Shown piece by piece: positions 23,767 through 32,260 of a DNA stretch of 47,960 nucleotides (the first letter of the stretch is position 1; every line of letters starts with the position of its first letter). The translations under genes and the position numbers were made by a program. Source of the stretch: Clostridia bacterium (GTDB lineage: Bacteria; Bacillota; Clostridia; Christensenellales; Aristaeellaceae); assembly GCA_017502305.1 (NCBI GenBank), contig JAFVVG010000043.1:1-47960 (forward strand), read 5' to 3'. The notes beneath the pieces are model-generated. The model searched no databases and had not been told where the DNA came from. It saw nothing but the letters and a program-made list of their open reading frames with translations.

Positions 23767-26073
23767 ATGACCCAGACGGAAGTGATTCATCGCGGCAAAA
23801 AGCGCCACAAGGACCGGTGGATGCCCGGAGAGCGGCGGCTGCGGATGCAGGAAAGCGTGAAGCGCATGGCGGTGATCGCCGTGCAGATATTGCCGGGGTT
23901 CCTTTTCAGCTTTGCCGAGGTGATGGGCATCCCCTCGGGCTTTCACGCGGCATGGATGGCCGCTCTGGCGGTGGTGGGAGAAAGCCTTCTCTGGCCCGCT
24001 GGTGGCTGCGCCCTGGCGCTTGTGATGCGGCTAGTGTGGGGGCTGCCCCTGCACCTGGAGATGCTTTTGACCATCGGTGTGATGCTGGTTTCACCCCTGG
24101 TGATCTTCCGCCGGGGCGCCTGGGCCATGATAGGCTGGACAGCTCTGGCGGTGCTGCCCACGGCGGCAGTGGGAATCTTCGCGGGTACGGCGGCGGATGG
24201 ATTGCGGGGTGTGGCCTGCGTGGCCATCAGCGCCATGAGCGCCCCGGTGATGCTGCGGGGGTTCCGGGCCGTGGCGGGGGACAGGGCGATCGACAGCATG
24301 GAAGACCGGGTGGCCCTGGGGTACACGGTGGGCATGCTGCTTTGCGGCGGCGCCAGGATGCTGCTCTTTGGGCTGAATGTGGGCATGCTGGGCGCGGCAT
24401 TGCTGACGCTGGGCATGGGGCTGTACCTTGGCGTGGCGGCTGGCGCGGTGACGGGCATGGCGGCGGGGCTTGTGCTGGCCCTGCAGGGGCTGAACGTGAA
24501 CCTCAGCGTGGCGCTGGGGGTAGGCGGCTTTCTGGGTGGTATGGTGCAGGGCCTGGGCCGGAAGTGGCTGACCTGCCTGTGCTTTGCCATGGGTTGCGGA
24601 CTGACGCTGCTGCTTTCCGGCACAGCGGCCCAGGGAAGCCTGTGGGCGGTGCTGGGGGCCTCGGCCATGCTGGCGCTGCTGGGCAGAACCCCCTCGGAAA
24701 CGGTGCAGCGCTTCTTCCGGCGGTTCGCATCGCAGCGGCCTTCGGCTGGCGATGCCTACGCTGCCTCCGCCTTGAGCAGCTGGGAGAAAACCGTGGAAGC
24801 CATGGCAAGGGCGGTTCCTTCGCCGGTGGAAGATGAGGAGCGCCGTGAGGGTGCCTGGTGGAAGGCGCAGCTCTGCGCCGGCTGCCCTGATGAGGCGGAA
24901 TGCCCCTGCATGCTGGCGGATAAGGCGGTGCAGCAGGCGGAATGCGTGTGGGCCCAGCGGCTGCAGCCGGAGGAAGCCTGGGCCAAGGCGCTGGACGGCC
25001 TGCGGGGCTTGGGCTGTGGGCGGCTGTATCATCTGTGGCAGGGTATGGAGGAAATGCGGGAAGGCAACGCCGCCAAGGCCAGGCAGATCCAGCGGGCCTG
25101 CCATCAGCGGGATATGCTGGTGACCCACATGCAGGCCATGGCAGGGGCGGCGAGGCGGTTTGCCCAGCTTTCCCACGGCGAAAGCTGGTGGGACGAGATG
25201 TCTGCAAGGCAGCTGCGCAAGCGGCTTTCGGAGCTGGCGTTCCCGGCGACGCTGATCTATGCCCGCAGGGTGCAGGGGCACGCCCAGGCCGCCTTTGAGC
25301 TGCATCGTGACAGTGAAGCCAAAGAACAGGCGGAGGAATTGCGAAGCCTGGCTGCCGGTACCCTGGATGTGCCCCTGGATGTGGCCAGCGTGGAGGATGG
25401 CCGGGTGCTGCTGACGGAAACGCCCCTGTGGACGGTGGAAACGGGCATGGCTGCCTGCGGCCTGCAAGGCAGTGAGAATGGGGACACCTATTGGGTGGGC
25501 ATGCTGCCGGACGGACGCTATCTGGCGGCGCTTTCCGACGGTATGGGCCACGGCGCCCTGGCCCGGCAGGAATCCACCCAGACGGTGACGCTTCTGCGCC
25601 TGTGCCTGGAAGCGGGCTACACCCGGCCCCAGACCCTGACCGCCGTGAACGGCATGATGCTCCTGGCCAGCCGGGGAGAGCGGTTCTCCACGGTGGATCT
25701 GATGACCATCGATTTGTGGACGGGCCAGGCTACTATCGACAAGCTGGGGGCGGCCGGCACCAGGCTGCTCCGGGGCCGCAGCATGACGGAGCTCACCGGC
25801 GACGCCCTGCCCCTGGGGATTCTGGAAACGGTGGAATCCCGTTCCAGCGTGCTGCGGCTGCATCACGGAGATGAACTGGTGCTGATGACCGACGGCGTGG
25901 AGGACGCCTTCCCTGGAAAAACGGAGCTGGATGACGCCATCCGGGAGGCCATGAGCGAAGCAACCGCCCAGGCGGCCGCCGAGGCGCTTTTGCGATCGGC
26001 CAAAGAGGCCGCCCGAGACGGCCGGAAGGATGATATGTCTGTTGTGGTGCTGAAGGTGAGCAAAACCGCATAG
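23767..26073 (+). CDS. spoIIE: SpoIIE, sporulation PP2C-type phosphatase
   Basis: About 768 residues from the ATG at 23767; the open frame extends back to 23587 through the previous gene and terminator, which is unlikely to be translated. The N-terminal part (about 35-310) contains around ten membrane helices, the middle is helical and cysteine-containing (CAGCPDEAECPCML), and the C-terminal PP2C domain (about 555-768) shows GDTYWVG, LSDGMGHG near 590, MTDGVED near 707 and RKDDMSVV, which supply the metal-binding aspartates. SpoIIE dephosphorylates SpoIIAA to release sigma-F in the forespore and helps polar septation. A possible 0A box precedes it. Confidence 0.95.
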   Translation: MTQTEVIHRGKKRHKDRWMPGERRLRMQESVKRMAVIAVQILPGFLFSFAEVMGIPSGFHAAWMAALAVVGESLLWPAGGCALALVMRLVWGLPLHLEMLLTIGVMLVSPLVIFRRGAWAMIGWTALAVLPTAAVGIFAGTAADGLRGVACVAISAMSAPVMLRGFRAVAGDRAIDSMEDRVALGYTVGMLLCGGARMLLFGLNVGMLGAALLTLGMGLYLGVAAGAVTGMAAGLVLALQGLNVNLSVALGVGGFLGGMVQGLGRKWLTCLCFAMGCGLTLLLSGTAAQGSLWAVLGASAMLALLGRTPSETVQRFFRRFASQRPSAGDAYAASALSSWEKTVEAMARAVPSPVEDEERREGAWWKAQLCAGCPDEAECPCMLADKAVQQAECVWAQRLQPEEAWAKALDGLRGLGCGRLYHLWQGMEEMREGNAAKARQIQRACHQRDMLVTHMQAMAGAARRFAQLSHGESWWDEMSARQLRKRLSELAFPATLIYARRVQGHAQAAFELHRDSEAKEQAEELRSLAAGTLDVPLDVASVEDGRVLLTETPLWTVETGMAACGLQGSENGDTYWVGMLPDGRYLAALSDGMGHGALARQESTQTVTLLRLCLEAGYTRPQTLTAVNGMMLLASRGERFSTVDLMTIDLWTGQATIDKLGAAGTRLLRGRSMTELTGDALPLGILETVESRSSVLRLHHGDELVLMTDGVEDAFPGKTELDDAIREAMSEATAQAAAEALLRSAKEAARDGRKDDMSVVVLKVSKTA

Positions 26074-26074
26074 G

Positions 26075-26103
26075 TTTACAAGGGGGAACGAATGTGATAT
26101 GAT
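26075..26103 (+). promoter_or_regulatory. Esterase promoter
   Basis: -35 TTTACA (26075-26080), 17-bp spacer, and -10 TATGAT (26098-26103) preceded by TGA, an extended -10. It begins 2 bp after the spoIIE stop, so the esterase has its own promoter. Confidence 0.7.
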
Positions 26104-26140
26104 GAGCCAATAGGATATGACCTCGAACGGAGGGAAAAAG

Positions 26141-26911
26141 ATGCAAAAGCGCGTGGAAGTTGATTTTACAAACCCTGTATGCCACCCCTTTGATTTTCAG
26201 GGCGGGGAGCATGGCGTGCTGCTGATTCACGGCTTCACCGGCTCGGCGGCGCACATGCGGCTTATCGGCGAGGAACTCCATGCCCGGGGATTTACGGTGA
26301 AGGGCATCAACCTGCCGGGCCACGCCACGGAAATGATGGACATGGCCAATTACCATTGGCAGGACTGGCTGCGGGCGGCCAAGGAAGCCTTTATCGAGCT
26401 GAAGGAGAAGTGCAGGTATGTGAGCGTGGCGGGCCTGAGCATGGGCGGCGTGCTGACCATGCTGCTGGCGGAGCAGATGGACGTTACCGCAGCGGCGCCT
26501 ATCTCTGCGCCCACGGCCGTGGTGCAGAAGGCGCTGCCCCTGGCGGGGGTGGCTTCGCTGTTTGTGAAGACCATCATGTGGGGGGACGACAGCCACCGGC
26601 GCAAGCTGATGAACATGGATTATCATTATGGCTACGCCGGGTTTCCCACCCGCAGCGGCGCTGACCTGTATAAGCTGATGGTCATGGCCCGCAAGAACCT
26701 CCACGCCATCACATGTCCCATTCTGGCGGTGCAGTCCCACGCCGACGAGACCATTGCCCCGGAAAGCGCCGAGACCATCATGGCTGGCGTCAGCAGCGAA
26801 AGAAAAGGAATCCTGTGGCTGGAGATGGTGCCTCATGTGTGCACGATTTCGCCGGAGTATAAGCGGATTGCCCAGGAGATTGGGGATCTGTTCAAAAACG
26901 CGGAAAAGTAA
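26141..26911 (+). CDS. Alpha/beta-hydrolase carboxylesterase
   Basis: The 256-residue product starts at the ATG at 26141 (GGAGGG 6 bases upstream). It has the alpha/beta-hydrolase fold: oxyanion segment VLLIHGFTGS, nucleophile elbow GLSMGG, acid Asp in QSHADETI, and catalytic His probably in MVPHVCT. The length and the HGFTGSAAHM start resemble Est30-type carboxylesterases and monoacylglycerol lipases. It likely hydrolyses short- to medium-chain esters in the cytoplasm. A terminator follows. Confidence 0.88.
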   Translation: MQKRVEVDFTNPVCHPFDFQGGEHGVLLIHGFTGSAAHMRLIGEELHARGFTVKGINLPGHATEMMDMANYHWQDWLRAAKEAFIELKEKCRYVSVAGLSMGGVLTMLLAEQMDVTAAAPISAPTAVVQKALPLAGVASLFVKTIMWGDDSHRRKLMNMDYHYGYAGFPTRSGADLYKLMVMARKNLHAITCPILAVQSHADETIAPESAETIMAGVSSERKGILWLEMVPHVCTISPEYKRIAQEIGDLFKNAEK

Positions 26912-26974
26912 GAGAAAAAGCAGCTTGCTGGTGGGAGGATTCTTAAGGATGAATTGATCCCACAACGAAAAAGG

Positions 26975-27012
26975 CGAGCATCTGGCGAATATGCCGGATG
27001 CTCGTTTGCTTA
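26975..27012 (+). terminator. Rho-independent terminator
   Basis: A 12-bp stem CGAGCATCTGGC/GCCGGATGCTCG with a GAATAT loop is followed by TTTGCTT. It closes the esterase transcript. Confidence 0.8.
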
Positions 27013-27121
27013 TGGGGTTGTATAAACGCAATGCACGGATACAGTGCGATAATTGCGCCCTCCTGAAATGATGGGAATTCGTTTTTCGTCTGCTCAACAA
27101 ATTGGAAGTTGTCGAAGGGCT

Positions 27122-27856
27122 TTAAACTTCAACAAAAAGTATATCTTCCTTTCCGGAAGGAATTTCTTTGCTGATTTTCCCATCAACAAATAGAACAGAA
27201 CCGCCTCTTGCAATCTCATGGCCATCTTTATCTTTGCAAACCGAATTAACATATAAAACAGAACCGCCTATTTTACCGGCTTGTTCAGCATACTCAAATT
27301 TAATTGATGTATTCCACTCATCACAATTAAAATCTGTATACACAGGCCAAAACACAATATCAGGAAATAATTGTTTTGCTTCATTGATGTTTTCATCAAA
27401 CCAAAAATCTCCGCACAAGCCAACAATAATTCTTTTACCCATATATGAAAATATATGAAATCCATTTCCCTCGCGATATTGTTCAGTAGCAAATTTTTCT
27501 TTCCAACCAGGAGATACTCTTCGATATAAATCAATTATATTTCCATTTGAATCGATTGTGATTTGTGAACTGTAAAAGCAATCCTCCGCCTTTTCGATAA
27601 ATCCAAAAGATACCGCAATTCCGTATTCTTTTGCAACAGAACATATTTCTTTTATTATCAAATCGTTCTGAACAATCGCCATTTTTTCATCGTGTTCTAT
27701 TTCAAAAGTTGCACCATAAAAGCCTTGCAAGAATGCTTCTCCGAATATCACAATGTCCACATCATTTGAACATTTTTTCATTGTGTCTATTACCACATTT
27801 TTATTGTATTGTACATTTTCATTAATAAATCCCATTGATGCTAATGCACACTTCAA
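27122..27856 (-). CDS. Carbon-nitrogen hydrolase (nitrilase superfamily), AT-rich
   Basis: About 244 residues from a TTG at 27856, placed 6 bases after GAGGTG; a GTG at 27865 overlaps that site. The catalytic Glu lies in IFGEAFLQGFYG and the nucleophile Cys in VGLCGDFWF; the usual catalytic Lys region reads DLYRRVSPGWKEK, with Lys displaced, so the exact residue is uncertain. The superfamily hydrolyses amides or nitriles. Base composition is strikingly AT-rich compared with all neighbours, with codons such as AAA, ATA and TTA dominating, pointing to recent horizontal acquisition. No mobility gene is adjacent. Confidence 0.87.
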   Translation of the reverse strand: MKCALASMGFINENVQYNKNVVIDTMKKCSNDVDIVIFGEAFLQGFYGATFEIEHDEKMAIVQNDLIIKEICSVAKEYGIAVSFGFIEKAEDCFYSSQITIDSNGNIIDLYRRVSPGWKEKFATEQYREGNGFHIFSYMGKRIIVGLCGDFWFDENINEAKQLFPDIVFWPVYTDFNCDEWNTSIKFEYAEQAGKIGGSVLYVNSVCKDKDGHEIARGGSVLFVDGKISKEIPSGKEDILFVEV

Positions 27857-28047
27857 ATATATCACCTCGACAAGTTCAAGTTGATCGCTTTCATTCTATC
27901 ATAATAGCACAAGGAACAGTAAGTCTTGGCGAGCTTGCTGTTGCGGTTTTTTGTGTATAGGGAAGGATAACTTCATCCTTTCCATCACTCTTCCTGGCGC
28001 AAGCTGCTTTTTATTGATCTGAAACACGGTTTCTGTTACTCACCCGT

Positions 28048-28170
28048 GTCGCGGCGCGACCGTATTCGCGCCGTGCACCCCGGCAAATGTTTACGCGCAG
28101 AAGATCCCCGAATGGGATTCTCAAGAGGCGATGTCCCTTGAGCGATAGTCCAGAGGGCAGAGCCCTCTGG
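28048..28170. repeat. Composite intergenic palindromic repeat, copy 2
   Basis: In the 314-bp space between the nitrilase-like and phosphoesterase genes, GTCGCGGCGCG...ATTCGCGCC...GTGCACCCC is followed by CTCAAG/CTTGAG and then CCAGAGGGC/GCCCTCTGG (28150-28170), which directly abuts the phosphoesterase stop codon. The order of elements matches 12204-12331. The remainder, 27866-28047, is AT-rich and holds no recognisable gene. Confidence 0.65.
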
Positions 28171-29046
28171 TTACTGTGTGCTCCGGATGTTGATCAGGTG
28201 AATCTGCGGCTTGTTCAGCAGGCGGATGGGGAGGACGGAGGTGCCTACGCCACGGGAGATCAGCAGGTTGGTGCGGTTCTCCGTAAGCCAGCCCTCCTCG
28301 TAACGGGGTTCTACTTTGGTGATGTTGAGCAGGTTGCCCACCAGGGCGATCTGCCCGCCGTGGGTGTGACCGAAAAGACCCAGGTCGAACCACATGTTGC
28401 GGCCGTTCATGTCCTTGGCCTTGTGGGCCTCGGGAATGGCGGCGGGGCTGTGGGAGAGGAAAATGACGTAGTCCTCCTGGCGGACCTGGGCGGCTACCTC
28501 GTTGAGCTTGGGCCAGCCGTTGTCCACATCGTCGAGGCCGGCCAGATAGATGTTGCTGGCGCCGATGCGCACGCTGGCCACATCGTTGACCAGGGGCGTG
28601 ACGCCGGCGGAAATCATGGCGGACTTCAGGGTGAACAGGTTTCCCTCGGGGATGGTGCGGTCGTGGTTGCCCATCACGGCATAAACGCCGTAGCGGCTGT
28701 TGATGCGGGGCATATGCTTGAAGAACTCAATGGCACCGTCGCAGTCGTTGGCGTAATCGCCGCCCAGGAGCACGATATCGGCATTGAGACGGTTCACGGC
28801 GCTGATGAGCTTCTCCACCCGGCTCTGGGAGAAGAAAGGCCCGGCATGGATGTCGCTGAGATAGGCCACACGAAGCTGGCCCACATCCCGGGGGAGGTGG
28901 TCACTGGTGAGGGAGACGGTCTCCGTTTCCAACATGAAGGGTTCCAGGAAGGGATAGGCCAGAAGGCCAATGAGCAAAAGAAAGGTCAGTGCGCGGATGA
29001 GGCAGCCGCCCCTGCGGCGCTGGCGGTGACGGGGACGATAGGTCAT
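28171..29046 (-). CDS. Metallophosphoesterase (YkuE-like)
   Basis: This 291-residue protein has a basic N-terminus and one membrane anchor (LIRALTFLLLIGLLAYPFL). The calcineurin-like domain contains all five motifs: LSDIHAG, LGGDYAND, VMGNHD, LSHSP and FGHTHGGQ, which bind two metal ions. The membrane anchor plus this domain resembles YkuE-type phosphodiesterases thought to act on lipid-linked or wall substrates at the outer membrane face, but the substrate is unproven. The downstream AEC gene lies 13 bp upstream on the same strand. Confidence 0.92.
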   Translation of the reverse strand: MTYRPRHRQRRRGGCLIRALTFLLLIGLLAYPFLEPFMLETETVSLTSDHLPRDVGQLRVAYLSDIHAGPFFSQSRVEKLISAVNRLNADIVLLGGDYANDCDGAIEFFKHMPRINSRYGVYAVMGNHDRTIPEGNLFTLKSAMISAGVTPLVNDVASVRIGASNIYLAGLDDVDNGWPKLNEVAAQVRQEDYVIFLSHSPAAIPEAHKAKDMNGRNMWFDLGLFGHTHGGQIALVGNLLNITKVEPRYEEGWLTENRTNLLISRGVGTSVLPIRLLNKPQIHLINIRSTQ

Positions 29047-29059
29047 GGGCGCCTCCTTA

Positions 29060-29950
29060 TCAGATAAGCATGAGCAGGATGGGTACGGTGATCATGGAAA
29101 GGGCAGTGGAAAGCGCCACGCCACGGGAAGCCAGGGTTCGGTCGGAATTGTACATTTCGGCCATCATGGCGGTAAGGGCGGCGCAGGGCATGGCGGTGCA
29201 CAGGAACAGGGCAGAGGTGACCATCTTCGGCAGGGGCGTGAAGGAAAGCAGCCACACCGCCAGGGGGAAGATCAGCAGGCGCAAAGCGCACACGGAAAGC
29301 AGGGGCCGGTCGGTGAGGTGTTCCTTGCGAAGACCCATGAGACGGGTGCCGATGACGAACATGGCCAGGGGCGTGGTGGTTTCGCCCAGCATGGAAAGGG
29401 CATTGTTCACAAAGCCCGGCAGCCGCCAGCCGGTAAGGAACAGCGCCATGCCGCCGATGACCGCCAGCAGGGAAGGGCTCTTGAGCAACTGCCTGGGCCG
29501 CATGGCCTCCTTGCCGCCGTAATAATATGCACCAAGCGTCCAGCTCATGAGGTTAAAGGCGGAAACGTACAAGGCGGCGTAGATCAGCGCTTCCTCGCCC
29601 AGGGCGGCGGTGATGACGGGATAGCCCATGAAGCCGCAGTTGGACACCATGGCCAGGTTGGTCAGCACCGCGTGGCGGTCCTTGGGCTCCCTGCGGAAAA
29701 GCCGGTGGGCGATGAGGCCTGAAATGGTGATGATCACACAGGTGAAAACGAAAACCAGCAGAAGGTCCCGGATGAGCTCCGGGCTGCGGTCCCGCTGCAT
29801 GGAGGAGAGGATCAGGCAGGGCTGGGCAAAGGACAGGACAAAGGTGTTCAGCCCGGCAATCTGCTTCTCGTCCAGCAGCTTGCCCCTGGCGGCGAACAGG
29901 CCGCAGAGCATCAGCAGAAAAAGGGTAAGCACCTGCATCAATACATGCAT
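29060..29950 (-). CDS. AEC-family transporter
   Basis: The product is 296 residues from the ATG at 29950 (GGAGG 8 bases upstream); a much longer open frame to 30739 is antisense to the flavin reductase gene. About ten hydrophobic segments form the AEC fold, including ALNTF-like LNTFVLSFAQPCLIL, SNCGFMGYPVI and AMPCAALTAMMAEMYN. It is only distantly similar to the AEC protein at 11154-12092. The substrate, likely an organic acid or small metabolite, is unknown. It is followed by the phosphoesterase gene in the same direction. Confidence 0.87.
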   Translation of the reverse strand: MHVLMQVLTLFLLMLCGLFAARGKLLDEKQIAGLNTFVLSFAQPCLILSSMQRDRSPELIRDLLLVFVFTCVIITISGLIAHRLFRREPKDRHAVLTNLAMVSNCGFMGYPVITAALGEEALIYAALYVSAFNLMSWTLGAYYYGGKEAMRPRQLLKSPSLLAVIGGMALFLTGWRLPGFVNNALSMLGETTTPLAMFVIGTRLMGLRKEHLTDRPLLSVCALRLLIFPLAVWLLSFTPLPKMVTSALFLCTAMPCAALTAMMAEMYNSDRTLASRGVALSTALSMITVPILLMLI

Positions 29951-30031
29951 GGTGGAACCTCCCGTCATTGACACAATTTCCAAATCATTGTACACTATTC
30001 CTGTGATTCCATCAAGATTGGAGATGCGCTT

Positions 30032-30643
30032 ATGAACAATTTCCGCACGTTTGATCCCTGCACGATGCTTTCCCCTGTACCTGTGGTGATGGTCTCCTGC
30101 AAGGGCGTGAAGGCAGATGACAAGCCCAACATCATTACCATTGCCTGGGCGGGTACCGTGAATTCCGCGCCGCCCATGGTGTCTGTCAGCGTGCGCAAGG
30201 AGCGCTACTCCCACAAGCTGATTGCCGAAAGCGGCGAGTTTGTGGTGAACCTGGTGGATGAGGCGCTGTGCAAGGCCTGCGATTATTGCGGCGTGAAGAG
30301 CGGCCGGGATGTGGATAAATTCGCCGAGATGCGGCTGGACGCCATGCCCGCCCTGGGCCTGGAACATGCCCCCGCGGTGGCGCAGGCACCCGCTTACCTG
30401 AGCTGCAAGGTGCGGCAAGTGATCGAGCTGGGCAGCCATGACATGTTCATTGGCGAAGTGGTGGGCGTGCAGGTGCGGGATGACCTGTTTGATCCCGATG
30501 GTTCCCTGCACCTGGAAAGCGCCGGGCTGGTGGCCTACAACCACGGCGTGTACCAGCGCACGGTGGATGTGCTGGGGTTCTTCGGCTACTCCGTGGCCCG
30601 GCCCGATGTGCTGGAAAGAAGGATGAGTACCTATCACAAGTAA
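30032..30643 (+). CDS. Flavin reductase-like FMN-binding protein
   Basis: A 203-residue protein of the flavin reductase/FMN-binding split-barrel family. It shows the conserved PVPVVMVSCKG opening, NIITIAWAGTVNSAPPMVSVSVR for FMN phosphate and ring contacts, and SGEFVVNLVDE. Such proteins bind FMN and transfer electrons or reduce flavin; several clostridial members have unknown partners. GGAGATG precedes the ATG. It is transcribed alone, between divergent and convergent neighbours, and ends at a strong terminator. Confidence 0.9.
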   Translation: MNNFRTFDPCTMLSPVPVVMVSCKGVKADDKPNIITIAWAGTVNSAPPMVSVSVRKERYSHKLIAESGEFVVNLVDEALCKACDYCGVKSGRDVDKFAEMRLDAMPALGLEHAPAVAQAPAYLSCKVRQVIELGSHDMFIGEVVGVQVRDDLFDPDGSLHLESAGLVAYNHGVYQRTVDVLGFFGYSVARPDVLERRMSTYHK

Positions 30644-30646
30644 AGC

Positions 30647-30684
30647 AACAGCTCCTGCCAGATGACGACAGGAGCTGTTTTTAT
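30647..30684. terminator. Bidirectional terminator
   Basis: An 11-bp stem AACAGCTCCTG (30647-30657)/CAGGAGCTGTT (30669-30679) is followed by T-rich sequence and serves the convergent flavin reductase and GNAT genes. Confidence 0.88.
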
Positions 30685-31307
30685 TTTGCGTTTCTTTCCC
30701 AGTCCTCCCGGAGGATGGCATACAGGTCCACATCCACAAACTTTCCCTTGTTATAGATGCGGCCCCGCAGGGTACCTTCCTTGCGCATGCCGCATTTCTC
30801 CATTACTCTTCCGCTGGAAGGGTTGCTGGTTTCGTGCTGGGCCTCCATGCGGTGGAGGTGCAGGTGGGTGAAAGCCATGTCGATAAAGGCGTGGAGGGCC
30901 TCCGTCATGATGCCCTGGTTCCAATAGGCACGGGCCAGGCTGTAGCCCACCTCCACGGTGCTGTTTTCGTGGTGATACCACATGAAGCCAATGGTGCCGA
31001 TGAGCCTGCCTGTTTCCTTCAGCACGATGCCGTAGCTGGAGGGCATGCCCTCGCGGTACTGCCGGAGGATATAGCGCAGGTAGGCCCGGCTGTCCGCCAC
31101 GGAGCGGTGGGCGTCCCAGAGCACATGGCGGGCGACTTCCTTATCGCAGGAGTAGTCGAAGATGTCCTGGGCGTCCCGCATGGTCATGGGGCGCAGGGTG
31201 AGGCGGGGGGTATCCAGCATCGGCAGGCGGGCAAACAGGTCGCCGGGAGTATCATAAACAGGGGTCGGCTCCCGAAGCGTGAGGCCCCGGAGAAAACGTT
31301 CAGCCAT
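30681..31307 (-). CDS. RimJ/RimL-type N-acetyltransferase
   Basis: A 208-residue GNAT protein. The N-terminal strand DTPRLTLRPMTMRDAQDIFDY is typical of RimJ/RimL enzymes. The acetyl-CoA site includes VEVGYSLARAYWNQGIMTEAL, and the end of the domain reads NPSSGRVMEKCGMRKEGTLR. These enzymes acetylate protein N-termini or small molecules. Its start codon overlaps the end of the 49-residue membrane protein gene by 8 bases, so the two are translationally linked. Confidence 0.92.
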   Translation of the reverse strand: MAERFLRGLTLREPTPVYDTPGDLFARLPMLDTPRLTLRPMTMRDAQDIFDYSCDKEVARHVLWDAHRSVADSRAYLRYILRQYREGMPSSYGIVLKETGRLIGTIGFMWYHHENSTVEVGYSLARAYWNQGIMTEALHAFIDMAFTHLHLHRMEAQHETSNPSSGRVMEKCGMRKEGTLRGRIYNKGKFVDVDLYAILREDWERNAK

Positions 31308-31449
31308 ATTGCGCGTACCAGGGAACCATCAGTATGGGACGGAGAAAACCGCCCTGCTGGGTGCTGCCCCAGATCAACAGTCCCACGCCCACCAGCAAAA
31401 GCAGGATTAGGAAGCAAAGGAAAACGGTATAGCCACGGCTGCGGCCCAT
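31300..31449 (-). CDS. 49-residue membrane protein upstream of the GNAT gene
   Basis: Reading the minus strand from the ATG at 31449 gives a 49-residue protein: a short basic start (MGRSRGYTV), one strong membrane helix (FLCFLILLLLVGVGLLIW) and a short tail ending WYAQYG. AAGGAG lies 11 bases upstream. Its TGA overlaps the GNAT ATG (ATGGCTGA). It is too short for usual gene callers. No family is recognised; tight coupling suggests a partner or leader function for the GNAT. Confidence 0.65.
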   Translation of the reverse strand: MGRSRGYTVFLCFLILLLLVGVGLLIWGSTQQGGFLRPILMVPWYAQYG

Positions 31450-31503
31450 AATGGTTCACGCTCCTTTCGGTTTTTTTCTTCATACGGGAAGAAAGTTGTA
31501 ACA

Positions 31504-32067
31504 TCAATCGTTGATTTGGTTGAAGACGCCCTTCATGGCGGCAGCCATCATGATGGCCAGGGCAGTCTTGCCGTCGCGGAAGGTGCCGTCCAGCACCTTG
31601 TCGGCGGCCTCGGCGAGGGGCATGCGGGTCACGGAGACGAACTCGTCCTCATCCGGGTGGCAGTCGCCCTGCTCCAGGCCGGTGGCCAGGTAGATGTGGA
31701 TACGCTCGTTGCAGAAGCCGGGGGTGGTCTCCAGGCAGGTAAGCTTCTGCCAGTGGCGGGCGGTCATGCCGGTCTCCTCGGAAAGCTCGCGCTGGGCGCA
31801 CAGGAAAGGATCCTCATCGGGGCTGTCCAGCTTGCCGGCGGGGATCTCCAGCGTCAGCCGGTCCACGGCAATGCGGTGCTGGCGGACGAGGATGATCTGT
31901 CCGTCGCTGTCCAGGGCCACCACGGCGGAAGCGCCGGGATGGCAGGCTACCTCGCGCAGGGCCGGCTCTCCATTGGGCAGGGCTACCTGCCAGTGCTCCA
32001 GGCGGATGATCTTGCCGGGGAAAACAACTTCCTTGCTGAGGAATTTCTCGGTAAGCTGATCGCACAT
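31504..32067 (-). CDS. Nudix hydrolase, ADP-ribose pyrophosphatase type
   Basis: The product is 187 residues from the ATG at 32067 (GGAGG 8 bases upstream); an earlier ATG near 32091 lacks a site. The Nudix box is GKLDSPDEDPF, then LCAQRELSEETGM, providing the REUXEExGU metal-binding core. The preceding LTLEIPAGKL and following TPGFCNERIHIYLA match ADP-ribose pyrophosphatases (NudF type). The enzyme likely converts ADP-ribose to AMP and ribose 5-phosphate in metabolite housekeeping. Confidence 0.93.
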   Translation of the reverse strand: MCDQLTEKFLSKEVVFPGKIIRLEHWQVALPNGEPALREVACHPGASAVVALDSDGQIILVRQHRIAVDRLTLEIPAGKLDSPDEDPFLCAQRELSEETGMTARHWQKLTCLETTPGFCNERIHIYLATGLEQGDCHPDEDEFVSVTRMPLAEAADKVLDGTFRDGKTALAIMMAAAMKGVFNQIND

Positions 32068-32174
32068 ATGCGTAACCTCCGTTTTCATCATTGGTTATGC
32101 CAAGCTGTTCGACGGGGGAGCGGCTAAATCCTGCCGGATGACCAAAGTTGCCAAAATGCGTCACGCCCCTTTCG

Positions 32175-32204
32175 TTGACAAAGCAGGGCGAGGCGGTATA
32201 CAAT
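32175..32204 (+). promoter_or_regulatory. Promoter of the large surface-protein gene
   Basis: TTGACA (32175-32180) with TATACA (32197-32202, 16-bp spacing) or TACAAT (32199-32204, 18-bp spacing) as -10. It lies about 57 bp before the ATG. A 0A-like GCTGTTCGACGG sits further upstream at 32104-32115. Confidence 0.6.
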
Positions 32205-32260
32205 ATATATTGAGGGACTCTTGCGAGCAAGAGCCCGGAAGAGGTAGGAGGGACCAACCT

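Noticed and set aside
24091..25866. A 591-codon minus-strand frame opposite spoIIE
   Set aside because: Low-complexity His/Pro/Gln-rich translation, typical of the antisense strand of GC-rich genes, with no start signal.
29951..30739. Long N-terminal extension of the second AEC transporter
   Set aside because: It is antisense to the flavin reductase gene, and the AEC-type start at 29950 has GGAGG upstream.
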